DNA of 64,000 nt from NCBI RefSeq assembly GCF_001905095.1, contig NZ_LWLS01000061.1, forward strand, positions 62,001 through 126,000. Reading direction: 5' to 3'. The notes under the pieces were generated by a model, which was not told the DNA's origin, did no database searches, and saw only the letters and a list, made by a program, of their open reading frames with translations. A program made the translations under genes and the position numbers. Shown in pieces: positions 1 to 8,293 of the stretch. This DNA comes from Micromonospora sp. CB01531 (GTDB lineage: Bacteria > Actinomycetota > Actinomycetes > Mycobacteriales > Micromonosporaceae). Within the stretch, counting starts at the first letter, position 1. Each line of letters starts with the position of its first letter.

Positions 1-618
1 GACGCCGCAGTGCAGCACCCCCCAGACCGAGTTGATCCCGTTGACGTTCTCCATCACGTCGAACTCGCCGACACCCGGCCAGTTCTGGTAGTTGCCCCGG
101 TACGGCGAGCCGAGGGCCCAGAACGCGGGCCAGTAGCCGGCCGCCTCCGCGCCGGTGACGTTCGGCATCTGGATCCGCCCCTCGAGGGCGAGGACTCCCC
201 CGGCCGGCGGCTTGAAGTTGGTCCGGACCGTCTCGATCCGGGCCGAGGTCCACCGGCCGGCGCCGTCCCTGAGCGGGGTGATCCGCAGGTTGCCGGCGCC
301 GTCCTGGCTGAGGTTGGCGGTGTTCGAGGTGTAGGTCTGGATCTCGCCGGTGCCCCAGTTGGCCGGACCGCCGGGGTAGCTGGTGCCGGTGTCGATGATC
401 CAGTTGGCGGACGAGGGCAGGGTGCCGGCCGCACCGGTGAAGTCGTCGCTCCACACCAGGCTCCAGCCGGACGGGGGCGGCGGGACGGCGGCCTGGGCGG
501 TCAGCGAGACGGCGGCCAGCGCGGTGGTGGTGGCGAGCACGGCCGCCGCCAGGGCGAGCCGTCGGCGCGACGGGCGCACGGCGGAGGGGGCGGCGGATGC
601 CGCCGGGACTGGGTTCAT
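1..618 (-). CDS. Secreted GH16 family beta-glucanase (partial, 3' end beyond window)
   Basis: The visible 206 residues are the N-terminal part of a family 16 glycoside hydrolase, which would cut beta-1,3(-1,4)-glucans outside the cell. Residues 18-44 form an Arg-rich n-region and a hydrophobic Ala-rich stretch ending AQA, a typical export signal. The GH16 active-site motif GEFDVME lies at residues 184-190, giving nucleophile E185, D187 and acid/base E190. ATG start at 618 is preceded by AGAGAGG seven bases away. A promoter and a perfect dyad sit just upstream. The reading frame is open to base 1, so any C-terminal binding module cannot be seen. The exact glucan is unknown. Confidence 0.9.
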   Translation of the reverse strand, partial: MNPVPAASAAPSAVRPSRRRLALAAAVLATTTALAAVSLTAQAAVPPPPSGWSLVWSDDFTGAAGTLPSSANWIIDTGTSYPGGPANWGTGEIQTYTSNTANLSQDGAGNLRITPLRDGAGRWTSARIETVRTNFKPPAGGVLALEGRIQMPNVTGAEAAGYWPAFWALGSPYRGNYQNWPGVGEFDVMENVNGINSVWGVLHCGV

Positions 619-646
619 CGGGGTGCCTCTCTGCGGGGACGGGTGC

Positions 647-662
647 CAGAGAGCGCTCTCTG
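647..662 (-). promoter_or_regulatory. LacI-family-type operator for the GH16 gene
   Basis: A perfect 16-bp palindrome, CAGAGAGC followed by GCTCTCTG, lies between the predicted -10 box and the GH16 start codon. The GAGCGCTC core is what LacI/GalR-family repressors of actinomycete polysaccharide-degradation genes (for example CebR) bind. Its place at the transcription start fits repression. That a LacI-type regulator binds here is inferred. Confidence 0.7.
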
Positions 663-669
663 AGTGCGA

Positions 670-699
670 TTTCTACGCGCCCGTCCCCGCATTTGTCAA
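670..699 (-). promoter_or_regulatory. Predicted promoter of the GH16 gene
   Basis: On the minus strand there is a consensus -35 TTGACA (699-694), an 18-bp spacer and a -10 TAGAAA (675-670). Transcription would begin near 663, so the palindrome at 647-662 would cover the first transcribed bases. No experiment supports it, but box quality and spacing are good for a vegetative sigma factor. Confidence 0.6.
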
Positions 700-737
700 T
701 GCATGTCGATGCCAATCGGCTAATGCACGTCGATGCC
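698..737. repeat. 16-bp direct repeat at the end of the yidC-like gene
   Basis: The bases AATGCATGTCGATGCC at 698-713 recur at 722-737 with one change (T to C), a period of 24 bp. The second copy contains the last codons and stop of the yidC-like gene, and the first overlaps the -35 region of the GH16 promoter. It looks like a small duplication of the gene end; function unknown. Confidence 0.6.
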
Positions 738-1451
738 TGCCGGCTGCGGCCGGCGCAGCACGGCCTGCTCCAGGGCGGTCCAGCCGGTGGTGGTGACCAG
801 GTAGAGCACCGCAGCCAGCGGCACCACCAGCGCCACCAACACCGTCGTGTAGGGCAGCAACGGCAGCAACCGACCCAGCACGGCGGCACCGGGCCCCTCG
901 GTGGGCGTACCGGCGACCGTGGCCGCCCGCCGGGCCCGCCGCGAGGACCACCAGGCCAGCGCGAGCAGCGCCGCCAGTAGCACCCCGAAGACCGCCACCA
1001 CCGGAGCGGAGAGCCCGTCCCCGAGGTGCCAGCCCATGGGTACGCCGGCCAGTCGCTCGTGGAGCAACGCGGTGCTGCCGTCGCCGGTGGCGAAGAGGCG
1101 GTACATCACCAGGAAGAACGGCGCCTGCAACAGCGCCGGGAGGCAGCCCGCGACCGGGCTGGCCCCGGCCCGCCGGTAGAGCGCGAAGAGTTCGCTCTGC
1201 AGGCGGGCGGGGTGGTCGGCGTACCGCCGCTGGAGGTCGCGGACCTCGGGGGCGAGCGCCGCGCGGCGCCGCTCCCCGCGGACCTGCGCCACGGTGAGCG
1301 GCGAGATCAACAGCCGGACCCCGATGGTAAACAGGACGATCGCGGCCGCCGTGGCGGCCCCACCGGTCAGCGGGACCAGCGTGTCGGCGAGCCAGGTGAC
1401 GACGGTGGCGGCGGCGGACGCCGCGGTGTGCAGTGGTGCGAAGGCGAGCAC
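720..1451 (-). CDS. YidC/Oxa1-family membrane protein insertase (second, short paralogue)
   Basis: This 243-residue polytopic membrane protein belongs to the YidC/Oxa1/Alb3 family, which inserts and folds inner-membrane proteins. The family hallmark is visible: a hydrophobic helix with a buried Arg (GVRLLISPLT, around residues 43-52), then a charged cytoplasmic loop (RRYADHPARL) and later hydrophobic helices. It is short and lacks the long N-terminal domain of proteobacterial YidC. The usual actinobacterial yidC sits near rnpA/rpmH, so this is probably an extra copy (inference). GTG start at 1451 has GAGGGG six bases upstream. Its neighbour, a DUF6412 gene, is a recurrent partner in my recollection of actinomycete genomes. 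Confidence 0.85.
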   Translation of the reverse strand: MLAFAPLHTAASAAATVVTWLADTLVPLTGGAATAAAIVLFTIGVRLLISPLTVAQVRGERRRAALAPEVRDLQRRYADHPARLQSELFALYRRAGASPVAGCLPALLQAPFFLVMYRLFATGDGSTALLHERLAGVPMGWHLGDGLSAPVVAVFGVLLAALLALAWWSSRRARRAATVAGTPTEGPGAAVLGRLLPLLPYTTVLVALVVPLAAVLYLVTTTGWTALEQAVLRRPQPAGIDVH

Positions 1452-1577
1452 GGGGAACCCCTCGGTCCGATTCCGGATGCCCCGACGGGACGACGCGTCC
1501 CGGCGGGACGGATGACGACGGAACCGGCCGCGTGGCGGATTTCGTGGCCCGCGCCGGTGTTCCGACGCGGTGACGCG

Positions 1578-1871
1578 CTACGCGGCCGAGGGGCGCAGGC
1601 CGGGCGCGCGGGGTCGGGGCCGCCCGGGCGCGTCCGGGTCGACCTGGCGGGGCACCCGGCGATGCCGGGCGCGGGCCCGCAGGGCGGTGGCGTGCCGTCC
1701 GCCGAGCCGGTCGGGCAGCACCCCGACCCGGGCGGCGAGCAGGACGGCCAGCAGCAGCGCGGCGGCCACCGCCGCGCCGGCGAGCAGCGCCGCCGGCCGG
1801 TCCGCGAGCACGGTGAGCTGGGCGAGCGCGTACGCCCACGCCCCCGTCACCGCCACCAGAATCCCCGGCAC
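1578..1871 (-). CDS. DUF6412 family small membrane protein
   Basis: A 97-residue protein with two hydrophobic segments (about residues 2-20 and 26-50) followed by a basic tail ending in QVDPDAPGRPRPRAPG. That tail is the feature I recognise from DUF6412 proteins, where a QRDPDA...RPRAPG ending is conserved. No function is known. It lies upstream of the yidC-like gene on the same strand, 126 bp away, suggesting a link to membrane protein insertion. The chosen GTG at 1871 has no ribosome binding site but lies seven bases after a TAACCT box, as in leaderless transcripts. Starts further upstream are possible. Confidence 0.6.
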   Translation of the reverse strand: MPGILVAVTGAWAYALAQLTVLADRPAALLAGAAVAAALLLAVLLAARVGVLPDRLGGRHATALRARARHRRVPRQVDPDAPGRPRPRAPGLRPSAA

Positions 1872-1878
1872 GTCGACC

Positions 1879-1884
1879 AGGTTA
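1879..1884 (-). promoter_or_regulatory. Possible -10 box for a leaderless DUF6412 transcript
   Basis: TAACCT (TAnnnT pattern) on the minus strand ends seven bases before the GTG at 1871, so transcription could start at the start codon itself. No matching -35 hexamer was seen at 17-18 bp, which is common for actinobacterial leaderless promoters. Confidence 0.35.
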
Positions 1885-2005
1885 GAACCCGGTGTCACGC
1901 CCCCGGCCGAGTCGCCGGCCACCCGGCGCGACCCCACGCCCCGCCAGGTCGGCGAAATGGCGGCAGCCCGCCAGGGCGGCCCCGCCCCGGCATGCCCCCG
2001 GCGGG

Positions 2006-5000
2006 TCAGGTGGAGGGGCGGACCAGGGGGAACGGGAGGGTCTCCCGGATGGAGCGGCCGGTCAGCAGCATGACCAGCCGGTCCACGCCGAGGCCGAGGC
2101 CGCCGGTGGGCGGCATGGCGTACTCCAGCGCGGTGAGGAACTCCTCGTCCAGTTCCATCGCCTCCGGGTCGCCGCCCGCCGCCTTCAGCGACTGCTCGGT
2201 GAGCCGGCGGCGCTGCTCGGTCGGGTCCACCAGTTCGGTGTACGCCGTACCCAGCTCCAGCCCGAACGCCACCAGGTCCCACCGCGCGGCCAGCCGCGGG
2301 TCGTGCCGGTGCTGCCGGGTCAGCGGGGACACCTCGGTCGGGAAGTCCAGGTAGAACGTGGGCAGCTCGGTACGCGCCTCGACCAGCCGCTCGTAGAGCT
2401 CCAGCAGCACCGCGCCGCGCCCCCAGCGCGGGTCGTACGACACCCTGGCGGAGTCACAGAGCTTGCGCAGGCCGGCCAGGTCGGTGTCGGCGGTGACCTC
2501 CTCGCCCAGCGCGGCGGAGATCGCCTCGTTGACCGTCCGCACCGGCCACTCGCCGCCGATGTCCACCGGTTCGCCGCTGCCGGGCGGGCGGACCACCGGC
2601 GTGCCGTGCACCGCCACCGCCGCCGCCACGATCAGCTCCCGGGCCAGCTCCCGCATCACGTGGTAGTCGGCGTACGCCTGATACGCCTCCAGCACGGTGA
2701 ACTCCGGGTTGTGGCTGTGGTCGACGCCCTCGTTGCGGAACGCCCGGCCCAGCTCGTACACCTGCTCGACACCGCCCACGGCCAGCCGCTTCAGGTACAG
2801 CTCGGGCGCGATCCGCAGGCTCAGCCGCAGGTCGTACGCGTTGCTGTGAGTGACGAACGGGCGGGCGTTGGCCCCGCCGTGCACCCGCTGGAGGATCGGC
2901 GTCTCCACCTCCAGGAAGCCCCGCCCGGCCAGCGTGGAACGCAGGGCGTGCAGGGTGGTGCCGCGGGCCCGCAGCAGGTCCCGCGCGTCGGGGTTGATGG
3001 CGAGGTCGAGGTAGCGCTGCCGGACCCGGGCCTCCGGGTCGGCCAGGCCGTGGTGCTTGTCCGGCAGCGGCCGCAGGCACTTGGCGGCGAGCCGCCAGTC
3101 GGCGACCCGCACCGACACCTCGCCGTGCCGGGTGGCGTACACCTCGCCGGTGGCCCCGACGTGGTCGCCGATGTCGACGGTGTCCCGCCACGGGTCCAGG
3201 TCGTGCTCGAGCATGAGCTGGAGGTCGCCGCTGCCGTCCCGGACCGTGGCGAAGAGCACCCCGCCGTGGTCGCGGACCAGCATCACCCGGCCGGCCACCG
3301 CCACGGTCTCCCCGGTCCCGGTGTCCGGCGCCAGCCCGGCGTGCCGCTCCCGCACCGCCGCGCAGCTCTCCGTGCGGGGATAGCCCACCGGGTACGGGTC
3401 GATCCCCTCGGCACGCAGCCGGTCGAGCTTGGCCACGCGCACCCGGACCTGCTCCGGCTGCTGCACCGGGGCCGGCTCCGGCGGGACGGCCCGGACCGTC
3501 GCGGCGGCCGGCGGCACGAAGCGGACGCCGCCGCCGGCCGGCGGCACCCCGTACAGCGGGGTGGGTCGACCGCCGGGCAGGGCGAGGAAGCCCTCGGCGG
3601 CCACCGCGGCGAGACCCACCCGGGCCAGTTCCCGACGCTCCCCGAAGCAGAGGTAGCGGGGCGTCCAGTGCGGCTGGTACTTGGCGTTCGACAGGTAGAG
3701 CGACTCCAGCTGCCACCAGCGGGAGAAGAAGAGCAACGTACGCCGCCAGAGCTGGATGACCGGGCCGGCGCCGATCCGCGCGCCCTGCTCGAACGCCGAC
3801 CGGAACGCCGCGAAGTTCAGCGACACCCGCTCGACGCCGAGGCGCGGGCCCGCCTCCAGCAGCGCGGCCACCATGAACTCGATGACCCCGTTCTCGGCGG
3901 TGCGGTCCCGGCGCATCAGGTCCAGCGACAGCCCGTGCGCGCCCCACGGGCTCAGCGACAGCAGCGCCCGCACCCGGCCGCTGCTGTCCCGGGCCTCGGC
4001 CAGCACGGAGTCGCCGTCCGCCGGGTCGCCGAGCCGGCCCAGCGCCATCGAGAAGCCCCGCTCGTGCTCGGTGTCCCGCCAGGTGGTGGCCAGGCGCGCC
4101 AGCCCGGCCAGCTCCTCCGGGGGGATCTCCGCGTGCCGGCGTACCTGGGCGGTGTAGCCGGCCCGTTCCACCCGGTGCACCGCCTGGCGGACCGGGCGCA
4201 TGTCGCGGCCGTTGAGGTCGAACTCGCGGGTCAGCAGGATCGCCTCGTCGCCCAGCTGCAGCACCTTGAGCCCGTGCCGCTGGTATGCCCGCGCCCCGGC
4301 CTCGCTGGCGCCGATCACCGCCGGCGTCCAGGCGTACTCGCGGGCCTGGCCGAGCCACGCCTCGATGACCGGGCCCCACGCCTCCGGGTCGCCGATCGGG
4401 TCCGCGCTGGCCAGGCTGACCCCGTTGACCACCCGGTAGGTGATCGCCGCCTTGCCGCTGGGCGAGAAGAGCGCCGCCTTGTCCCGCCGGGTGGCGAAGT
4501 AGCCGAGCGAGTCCCGCTCGCCGTACCGGGCGAGCAGCTCGCGGATCCGCTCCTCCTCGTCGGGGTGCAGCACCGCGTTCGCCCGTTGGGAGCGGACCAG
4601 GGTGAACAGGCCGGAGACGAAGGCGATCGCACCGAACCCGCCGAGCAGCAGGTTGACCCAGCCGGGGGCCTGGCCCTTCCGGGTCACGTCGACCATGACC
4701 GCGCCACCGAAGACCTTCTCGACCGCGTACCCGAGCCGGTCCGACCAGGTGTGCAGGCTGCCCGGCTCGAGCAGGAGCAGCAGGTAGCCGAGCCCGACGG
4801 AGACCGCCGCCAGGCCGAGGAGGACGCCGAGAGCCCGCCAGACGCTGCCGCTTCGCACCTTGGCGTAGAACTCCCGCCGGGCGGCGAGTAGCAGGGCGAG
4901 CGCGCTGGCGGCGAAGGCCAGGCCGACCCACACCCCAACCGTCTCCAGGGTGCCGAAGATCCGCTCACCCGCGTCGTTGGTGAGGTCGTTGCTGCCCACG

Positions 5001-5341
5001 GTCAGCAGCAGCCCCCCGGCCACCAGGCTGAACGTCAGGGTGAGGCTGAAGTACGCGACCAGCACCCAGTACGCGAGCCGCTTGCGGCGCAGCACCGCGG
5101 AGGCCAGGGTGCCGAGGAAGACGGCGTACGCCAGGTTGGCCGGCGCGGGCACCAGCAGGGCGTCGATCGCGGTGCGGACCGGCTGGATGCCGGTGCGGAA
5201 GGCACTGCTCACCGCGGCGAGCGCGCAGACCACCGCGACCACCCAGAGCAGGGTGGCGAAGCCCCGCGGCACCTGGCCGCGCCAGTCCCGGCCGGCGCGC
5301 CGGGCGTCGGTCACCGTCCGCGACGTCGTGCTCGGGGTCAA
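2006..5341 (-). CDS. lysX: Bifunctional lysyl-tRNA synthetase / lysylphosphatidylglycerol synthase LysX
   Basis: This 1111-residue protein joins three parts: an N-terminal membrane region of several helices (about residues 25-235), a DUF2156 lysyltransferase domain (about 260-560), and a class II lysyl-tRNA synthetase with OB fold and catalytic core (about 600-1108). Class II motif 2 (FRNEGVDHSHNPEF) and motif 3 (GLGVDRLVMLL) are intact. In mycobacteria LysX charges tRNA-Lys and moves lysine onto phosphatidylglycerol, giving resistance to cationic peptides. Length is close to the 1172 residues of the tuberculosis protein. TTG at 5341 is chosen because GGGAGG lies five bases upstream; upstream codons do not resemble the family. 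A separate housekeeping LysS is expected elsewhere. Confidence 0.93.
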   Translation of the reverse strand: MTPSTTSRTVTDARRAGRDWRGQVPRGFATLLWVVAVVCALAAVSSAFRTGIQPVRTAIDALLVPAPANLAYAVFLGTLASAVLRRKRLAYWVLVAYFSLTLTFSLVAGGLLLTVGSNDLTNDAGERIFGTLETVGVWVGLAFAASALALLLAARREFYAKVRSGSVWRALGVLLGLAAVSVGLGYLLLLLEPGSLHTWSDRLGYAVEKVFGGAVMVDVTRKGQAPGWVNLLLGGFGAIAFVSGLFTLVRSQRANAVLHPDEEERIRELLARYGERDSLGYFATRRDKAALFSPSGKAAITYRVVNGVSLASADPIGDPEAWGPVIEAWLGQAREYAWTPAVIGASEAGARAYQRHGLKVLQLGDEAILLTREFDLNGRDMRPVRQAVHRVERAGYTAQVRRHAEIPPEELAGLARLATTWRDTEHERGFSMALGRLGDPADGDSVLAEARDSSGRVRALLSLSPWGAHGLSLDLMRRDRTAENGVIEFMVAALLEAGPRLGVERVSLNFAAFRSAFEQGARIGAGPVIQLWRRTLLFFSRWWQLESLYLSNAKYQPHWTPRYLCFGERRELARVGLAAVAAEGFLALPGGRPTPLYGVPPAGGGVRFVPPAAATVRAVPPEPAPVQQPEQVRVRVAKLDRLRAEGIDPYPVGYPRTESCAAVRERHAGLAPDTGTGETVAVAGRVMLVRDHGGVLFATVRDGSGDLQLMLEHDLDPWRDTVDIGDHVGATGEVYATRHGEVSVRVADWRLAAKCLRPLPDKHHGLADPEARVRQRYLDLAINPDARDLLRARGTTLHALRSTLAGRGFLEVETPILQRVHGGANARPFVTHSNAYDLRLSLRIAPELYLKRLAVGGVEQVYELGRAFRNEGVDHSHNPEFTVLEAYQAYADYHVMRELARELIVAAAVAVHGTPVVRPPGSGEPVDIGGEWPVRTVNEAISAALGEEVTADTDLAGLRKLCDSARVSYDPRWGRGAVLLELYERLVEARTELPTFYLDFPTEVSPLTRQHRHDPRLAARWDLVAFGLELGTAYTELVDPTEQRRRLTEQSLKAAGGDPEAMELDEEFLTALEYAMPPTGGLGLGVDRLVMLLTGRSIRETLPFPLVRPST

Positions 5342-5452
5342 CTTGGCCTCCCTCGCTGCCGGCGGTGGGCGTCGAGCGGCCTCATCGTAGGCCCCCGAAC
5401 CCGTTCTCCCGCCCCGCCCACGGCGGCCAGCCGGGCCGGGGATGCGCGCAGA

Positions 5453-5502
5453 TTCCCGGAAAGAGTGCCCATTCCGCCGGCCCAGGCCACGCATTCCGGG
5501 AA
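5453..5502. promoter_or_regulatory. Paired TTCCSGGAA dyads between lysX and ybdK
   Basis: TTCCCGGAA (5453-5461) and TTCCGGGAA (5494-5502) are nine-base perfect dyads in the 291-bp divergent region. Both sit in the longer shared context ATTCCSGGAAAG, and their centres are 41 bp apart, close to four helical turns. This looks like a two-site operator; the regulator is unknown. Confidence 0.45.
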
Positions 5503-5632
5503 AGCGGCCGCACCCGCCGGCGCGCACCCCGCGACACGCCGGCGGGTGCGTTTCCGGCCGCCGACACGGTGGGTAACAGAGCGTCGACGGCGCGGCGCCA
5601 GGTCGCGGCCGGACGGATGGGCGGTGGTGGCG

Positions 5633-6772
5633 ATGGGTGGGTCGGTGGCGGAGCGGGAACGGAGCACCGCCCCGGGCGGGACCGACCTGCTGACGGTCGG
5701 CGTCGAGGAGGAGTTCCTGCTCGTCGACCCGCACACCGGCGCCGCCGTGCCCGCCGTCGACCTGGTCATGGAGCAGGTGCCGCCGGAGCTGCGCGGCCAG
5801 GTGGAACGGGAGTTCCAGACCAGCCAGATCGAGATCGGCAGCCCGCCGGGGCTGGAGCTGTCCTCCGTCCGGCACTCCCTCGGGGTGCTCCGCGCCGAAC
5901 TGGCCGACGCCGCCGAGCGGGCGGGCGTACGGCTGCTCGCCATCGGCACCGGGCCGGTGGACGGGCCGGTGCCGCCGGTGGTGGACAAGCCCCGCTTCGA
6001 CCGGATGGTCGAGCGGTTCCAGTTGCTGGTGCCCGGCCCCGGCAACAACGGCATGCACGTGCACGTCGGCATCCCCGATCCGGAGGCCGGGGTGCAGGTG
6101 CTCAACCACGTCCGCCCCTGGCTGCCGATCCTGCACGCGGTGACCGCCAACTCCCCGTTCGCCAGGGGCGCGGACACCGGGTACGCGAGCTGGCGCTCGG
6201 TCGAGTGGGAACGCTGGCCGTCGGTGGCGCCCACTCCGTACCTGGACTCGCACGAGCACTACGAACGGCTGATCCGGCAGCTCATCGCCAGCGGCGTGAT
6301 GCTGGACGAGGGAATGCTCTACTGGTACGCCCGGCTGTCCGCGAAGTATCCGACGGTGGAGCTGCGGATCGGCGACGTCTGCCCGTCGGTGGACGACGCG
6401 GTGCTGGTCGCCGCCCTGGTGCGGGCCCTGGTGGCGACCGCGCTGGCGGCGGTCGCCGAGGGACGGCCGGCCATCCGCACCGACCACCACCTGCTGGTCG
6501 CCGCGCACTGGCGGGCGGCCCACGACGGGCTGGAGGGCGACGGCGTCGACCTGACCGACGGCGAGCTGCGCCCGGCCTGGGAACTGCTGGACCGGCTCGT
6601 CGACCGGGTCCGCCCGGAGCTGGCGCGGCACGGGGACCTCGACCAGGTGACCGAACTGCTGGGCGGGCTGCGCCACCACGGCAGCGGCGCGGCGCGGCAG
6701 CGGGCGGTGTTCGCGCGTACCGGCCAGTTGGTCGACGTGGTGGCGGACGTGGCCCGGCAGACCCGGGGCTGA
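5633..6772 (+). CDS. ybdK: Carboxylate-amine ligase / glutamate-cysteine ligase, YbdK type (GCS2)
   Basis: This 379-residue enzyme belongs to the GCS2 glutamate-cysteine ligase family, which makes an ATP-dependent amide bond between glutamate and an amine such as cysteine. Family marks are the GVEEEFLLVDP start of the fold (residues about 23-33), the GNNGMHVHVGIP segment and the ELRIGDVCPS segment. Many actinomycete copies act weakly as gamma-glutamylcysteine ligases while the main low-molecular thiol is mycothiol, so the true substrate is uncertain. ATG at 5633 fits where homology begins; GTG at 5643 region and longer starts are possible. It is divergent from lysX and followed 39 bp later by the CoA-disulfide reductase-like gene, hinting at a thiol theme. 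Confidence 0.85.
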   Translation: MGGSVAERERSTAPGGTDLLTVGVEEEFLLVDPHTGAAVPAVDLVMEQVPPELRGQVEREFQTSQIEIGSPPGLELSSVRHSLGVLRAELADAAERAGVRLLAIGTGPVDGPVPPVVDKPRFDRMVERFQLLVPGPGNNGMHVHVGIPDPEAGVQVLNHVRPWLPILHAVTANSPFARGADTGYASWRSVEWERWPSVAPTPYLDSHEHYERLIRQLIASGVMLDEGMLYWYARLSAKYPTVELRIGDVCPSVDDAVLVAALVRALVATALAAVAEGRPAIRTDHHLLVAAHWRAAHDGLEGDGVDLTDGELRPAWELLDRLVDRVRPELARHGDLDQVTELLGGLRHHGSGAARQRAVFARTGQLVDVVADVARQTRG

Positions 6773-6811
6773 CCGGCCCCGCCCCGGATCTTCGCGTGAC
6801 AGGATGGGCCC

Positions 6812-8191
6812 GTGGCGGAACGGCTGATCGTCGTCGGCGGGGACGCGGCCGGGATGGCGGCCGCCTCCCAGGCCCGACGCCGCCGCGACGGGGCCGACCT
6901 GGAGATCGTCGCCTTCGAGCGCGGCCACTTCACCTCGTACTCCGCCTGCGGCATCCCGTACTGGATCAGCGGGCTGGTGCCGGACCGGGACGCGCTCATC
7001 GCCCGCGATACGGTCACCTTCCGCGAGCAGTTCGACATCGACGTGCGGCTACGGCACGAGGTCACCGCCATCGACCTGGACCGCCGCGAGGTGGTCGCCC
7101 GCGACCTGGACGGCGGCGGCGAGGTCCGCGCGGGTTTCGACAGCCTGGTCTACGCCACCGGCGCGGTTCCGGTGCAGCCCGACTGGGCGCGCGGCGGCAT
7201 CGCCGGGGTCTTCGGCGTGCAGACCCTCGACGACGGCGCGGCCCTGCTGGACTGGCTGGACCGCGAGCCGCGGCCCCGGCGCGCGGTGGTGGTCGGCGGC
7301 GGCTACATCGGTGTGGAGATAGCCGAGGCGCTGCTCCAGCACGGGCTCTCGGTCGACCTGGTCGAGCAGGGCGCCCAGCCGATGTCCACGGTGGACCCCG
7401 ACATGGGCGAGCTGGTCGCCGCCGCCCTGCGCAAGGTGGGCATCGGCATCCGTAGCGGCCTGACGGTCACCGGCCTGCAGGAGCGGGACGGGCGGATCGC
7501 CGCGGTGGTCACCGCCGAGGGGCCGATCCCGGCCGACGTCGTGGTGCTGGGTCTCGGCGTACGCCCGAACACGGCCCTCGCCGCAGCGGCCGGCCTGCCG
7601 CTCGGCCCGACCGGCGGAATCCGCACCGACCTGCGGATGCGGGTACCCGGGGTGCCGGGCGTCTGGGCCGCCGGCGACTGCGTGGAGACCCTGCACCGGG
7701 TCAGCGGCCTGCCGGTGCACATCCCGCTGGGCACCCACGCCAACAAGCAGGGCCGGGTCGCCGGGATCAACATCGGCGGCGGGTACGCGACCTTCCCCGG
7801 CGTGGTCGGCACGGCGGTGACCAAGGTCTGCGACCTGGAGGTGGGGCGGACCGGCCTGCGGGAGTCGGACGCCACCGCGGCCGGTTTCGAGTTCGTCACG
7901 GTACGGGCCGAGTCGACCAACCGGGCCGGCTACTACCCCGGTGCCCGTCCCATGACGGTGAAGCTGATCGCCGAGCGGCCCGGCGGCCGGCTGCTCGGAG
8001 CGCAGATCGTCGGCTGGTCCGAGGCGGCCAAGCGGATCGACGCGCTGGCCGTGGCGTTGTGGAACGGCATGACGGTGGACGAGATGACCGCGCTGGACCT
8101 CGGCTACGCCCCGCCGTTCGCGCCGGTCTGGGATCCGGTCCTGATCGCCGCCCGCCGGGCCGTCGACGCCCTCTCCCGCGCCGAACGATAG
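6812..8191 (+). CDS. CoA-disulfide reductase-like FAD/NAD(P)-dependent oxidoreductase
   Basis: A 459-residue flavoprotein with an N-terminal FAD site (VVGGDAAGMAAASQ), a second dinucleotide fold (VVVGGGYIGVEIAE, near residue 160) and a C-terminal dimerisation domain. The SACGIPY motif near residue 45 carries the single redox-active Cys typical of CoA-disulfide reductases, NADH oxidases and persulfide reductases. The likely reaction is NAD(P)H-dependent reduction of a CoA or other disulfide/persulfide in the cytoplasm. GTG at 6812 gives the usual MAERLIVVGG opening. It follows ybdK closely and may be cotranscribed with it. Choice among the family activities cannot be made from sequence. Confidence 0.85.
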   Translation: MAERLIVVGGDAAGMAAASQARRRRDGADLEIVAFERGHFTSYSACGIPYWISGLVPDRDALIARDTVTFREQFDIDVRLRHEVTAIDLDRREVVARDLDGGGEVRAGFDSLVYATGAVPVQPDWARGGIAGVFGVQTLDDGAALLDWLDREPRPRRAVVVGGGYIGVEIAEALLQHGLSVDLVEQGAQPMSTVDPDMGELVAAALRKVGIGIRSGLTVTGLQERDGRIAAVVTAEGPIPADVVVLGLGVRPNTALAAAAGLPLGPTGGIRTDLRMRVPGVPGVWAAGDCVETLHRVSGLPVHIPLGTHANKQGRVAGINIGGGYATFPGVVGTAVTKVCDLEVGRTGLRESDATAAGFEFVTVRAESTNRAGYYPGARPMTVKLIAERPGGRLLGAQIVGWSEAAKRIDALAVALWNGMTVDEMTALDLGYAPPFAPVWDPVLIAARRAVDALSRAER

Positions 8192-8293
8192 GGCGCCCGC
8201 CGGCTTCGGGTGCAGTTGTTGTCGGGGGGCGCGGTTAGCGTGTGCGCGCTGTCGCGGTGCCGGGTCCGGCGCCTTTTCCCTCGGAGGCATCCC

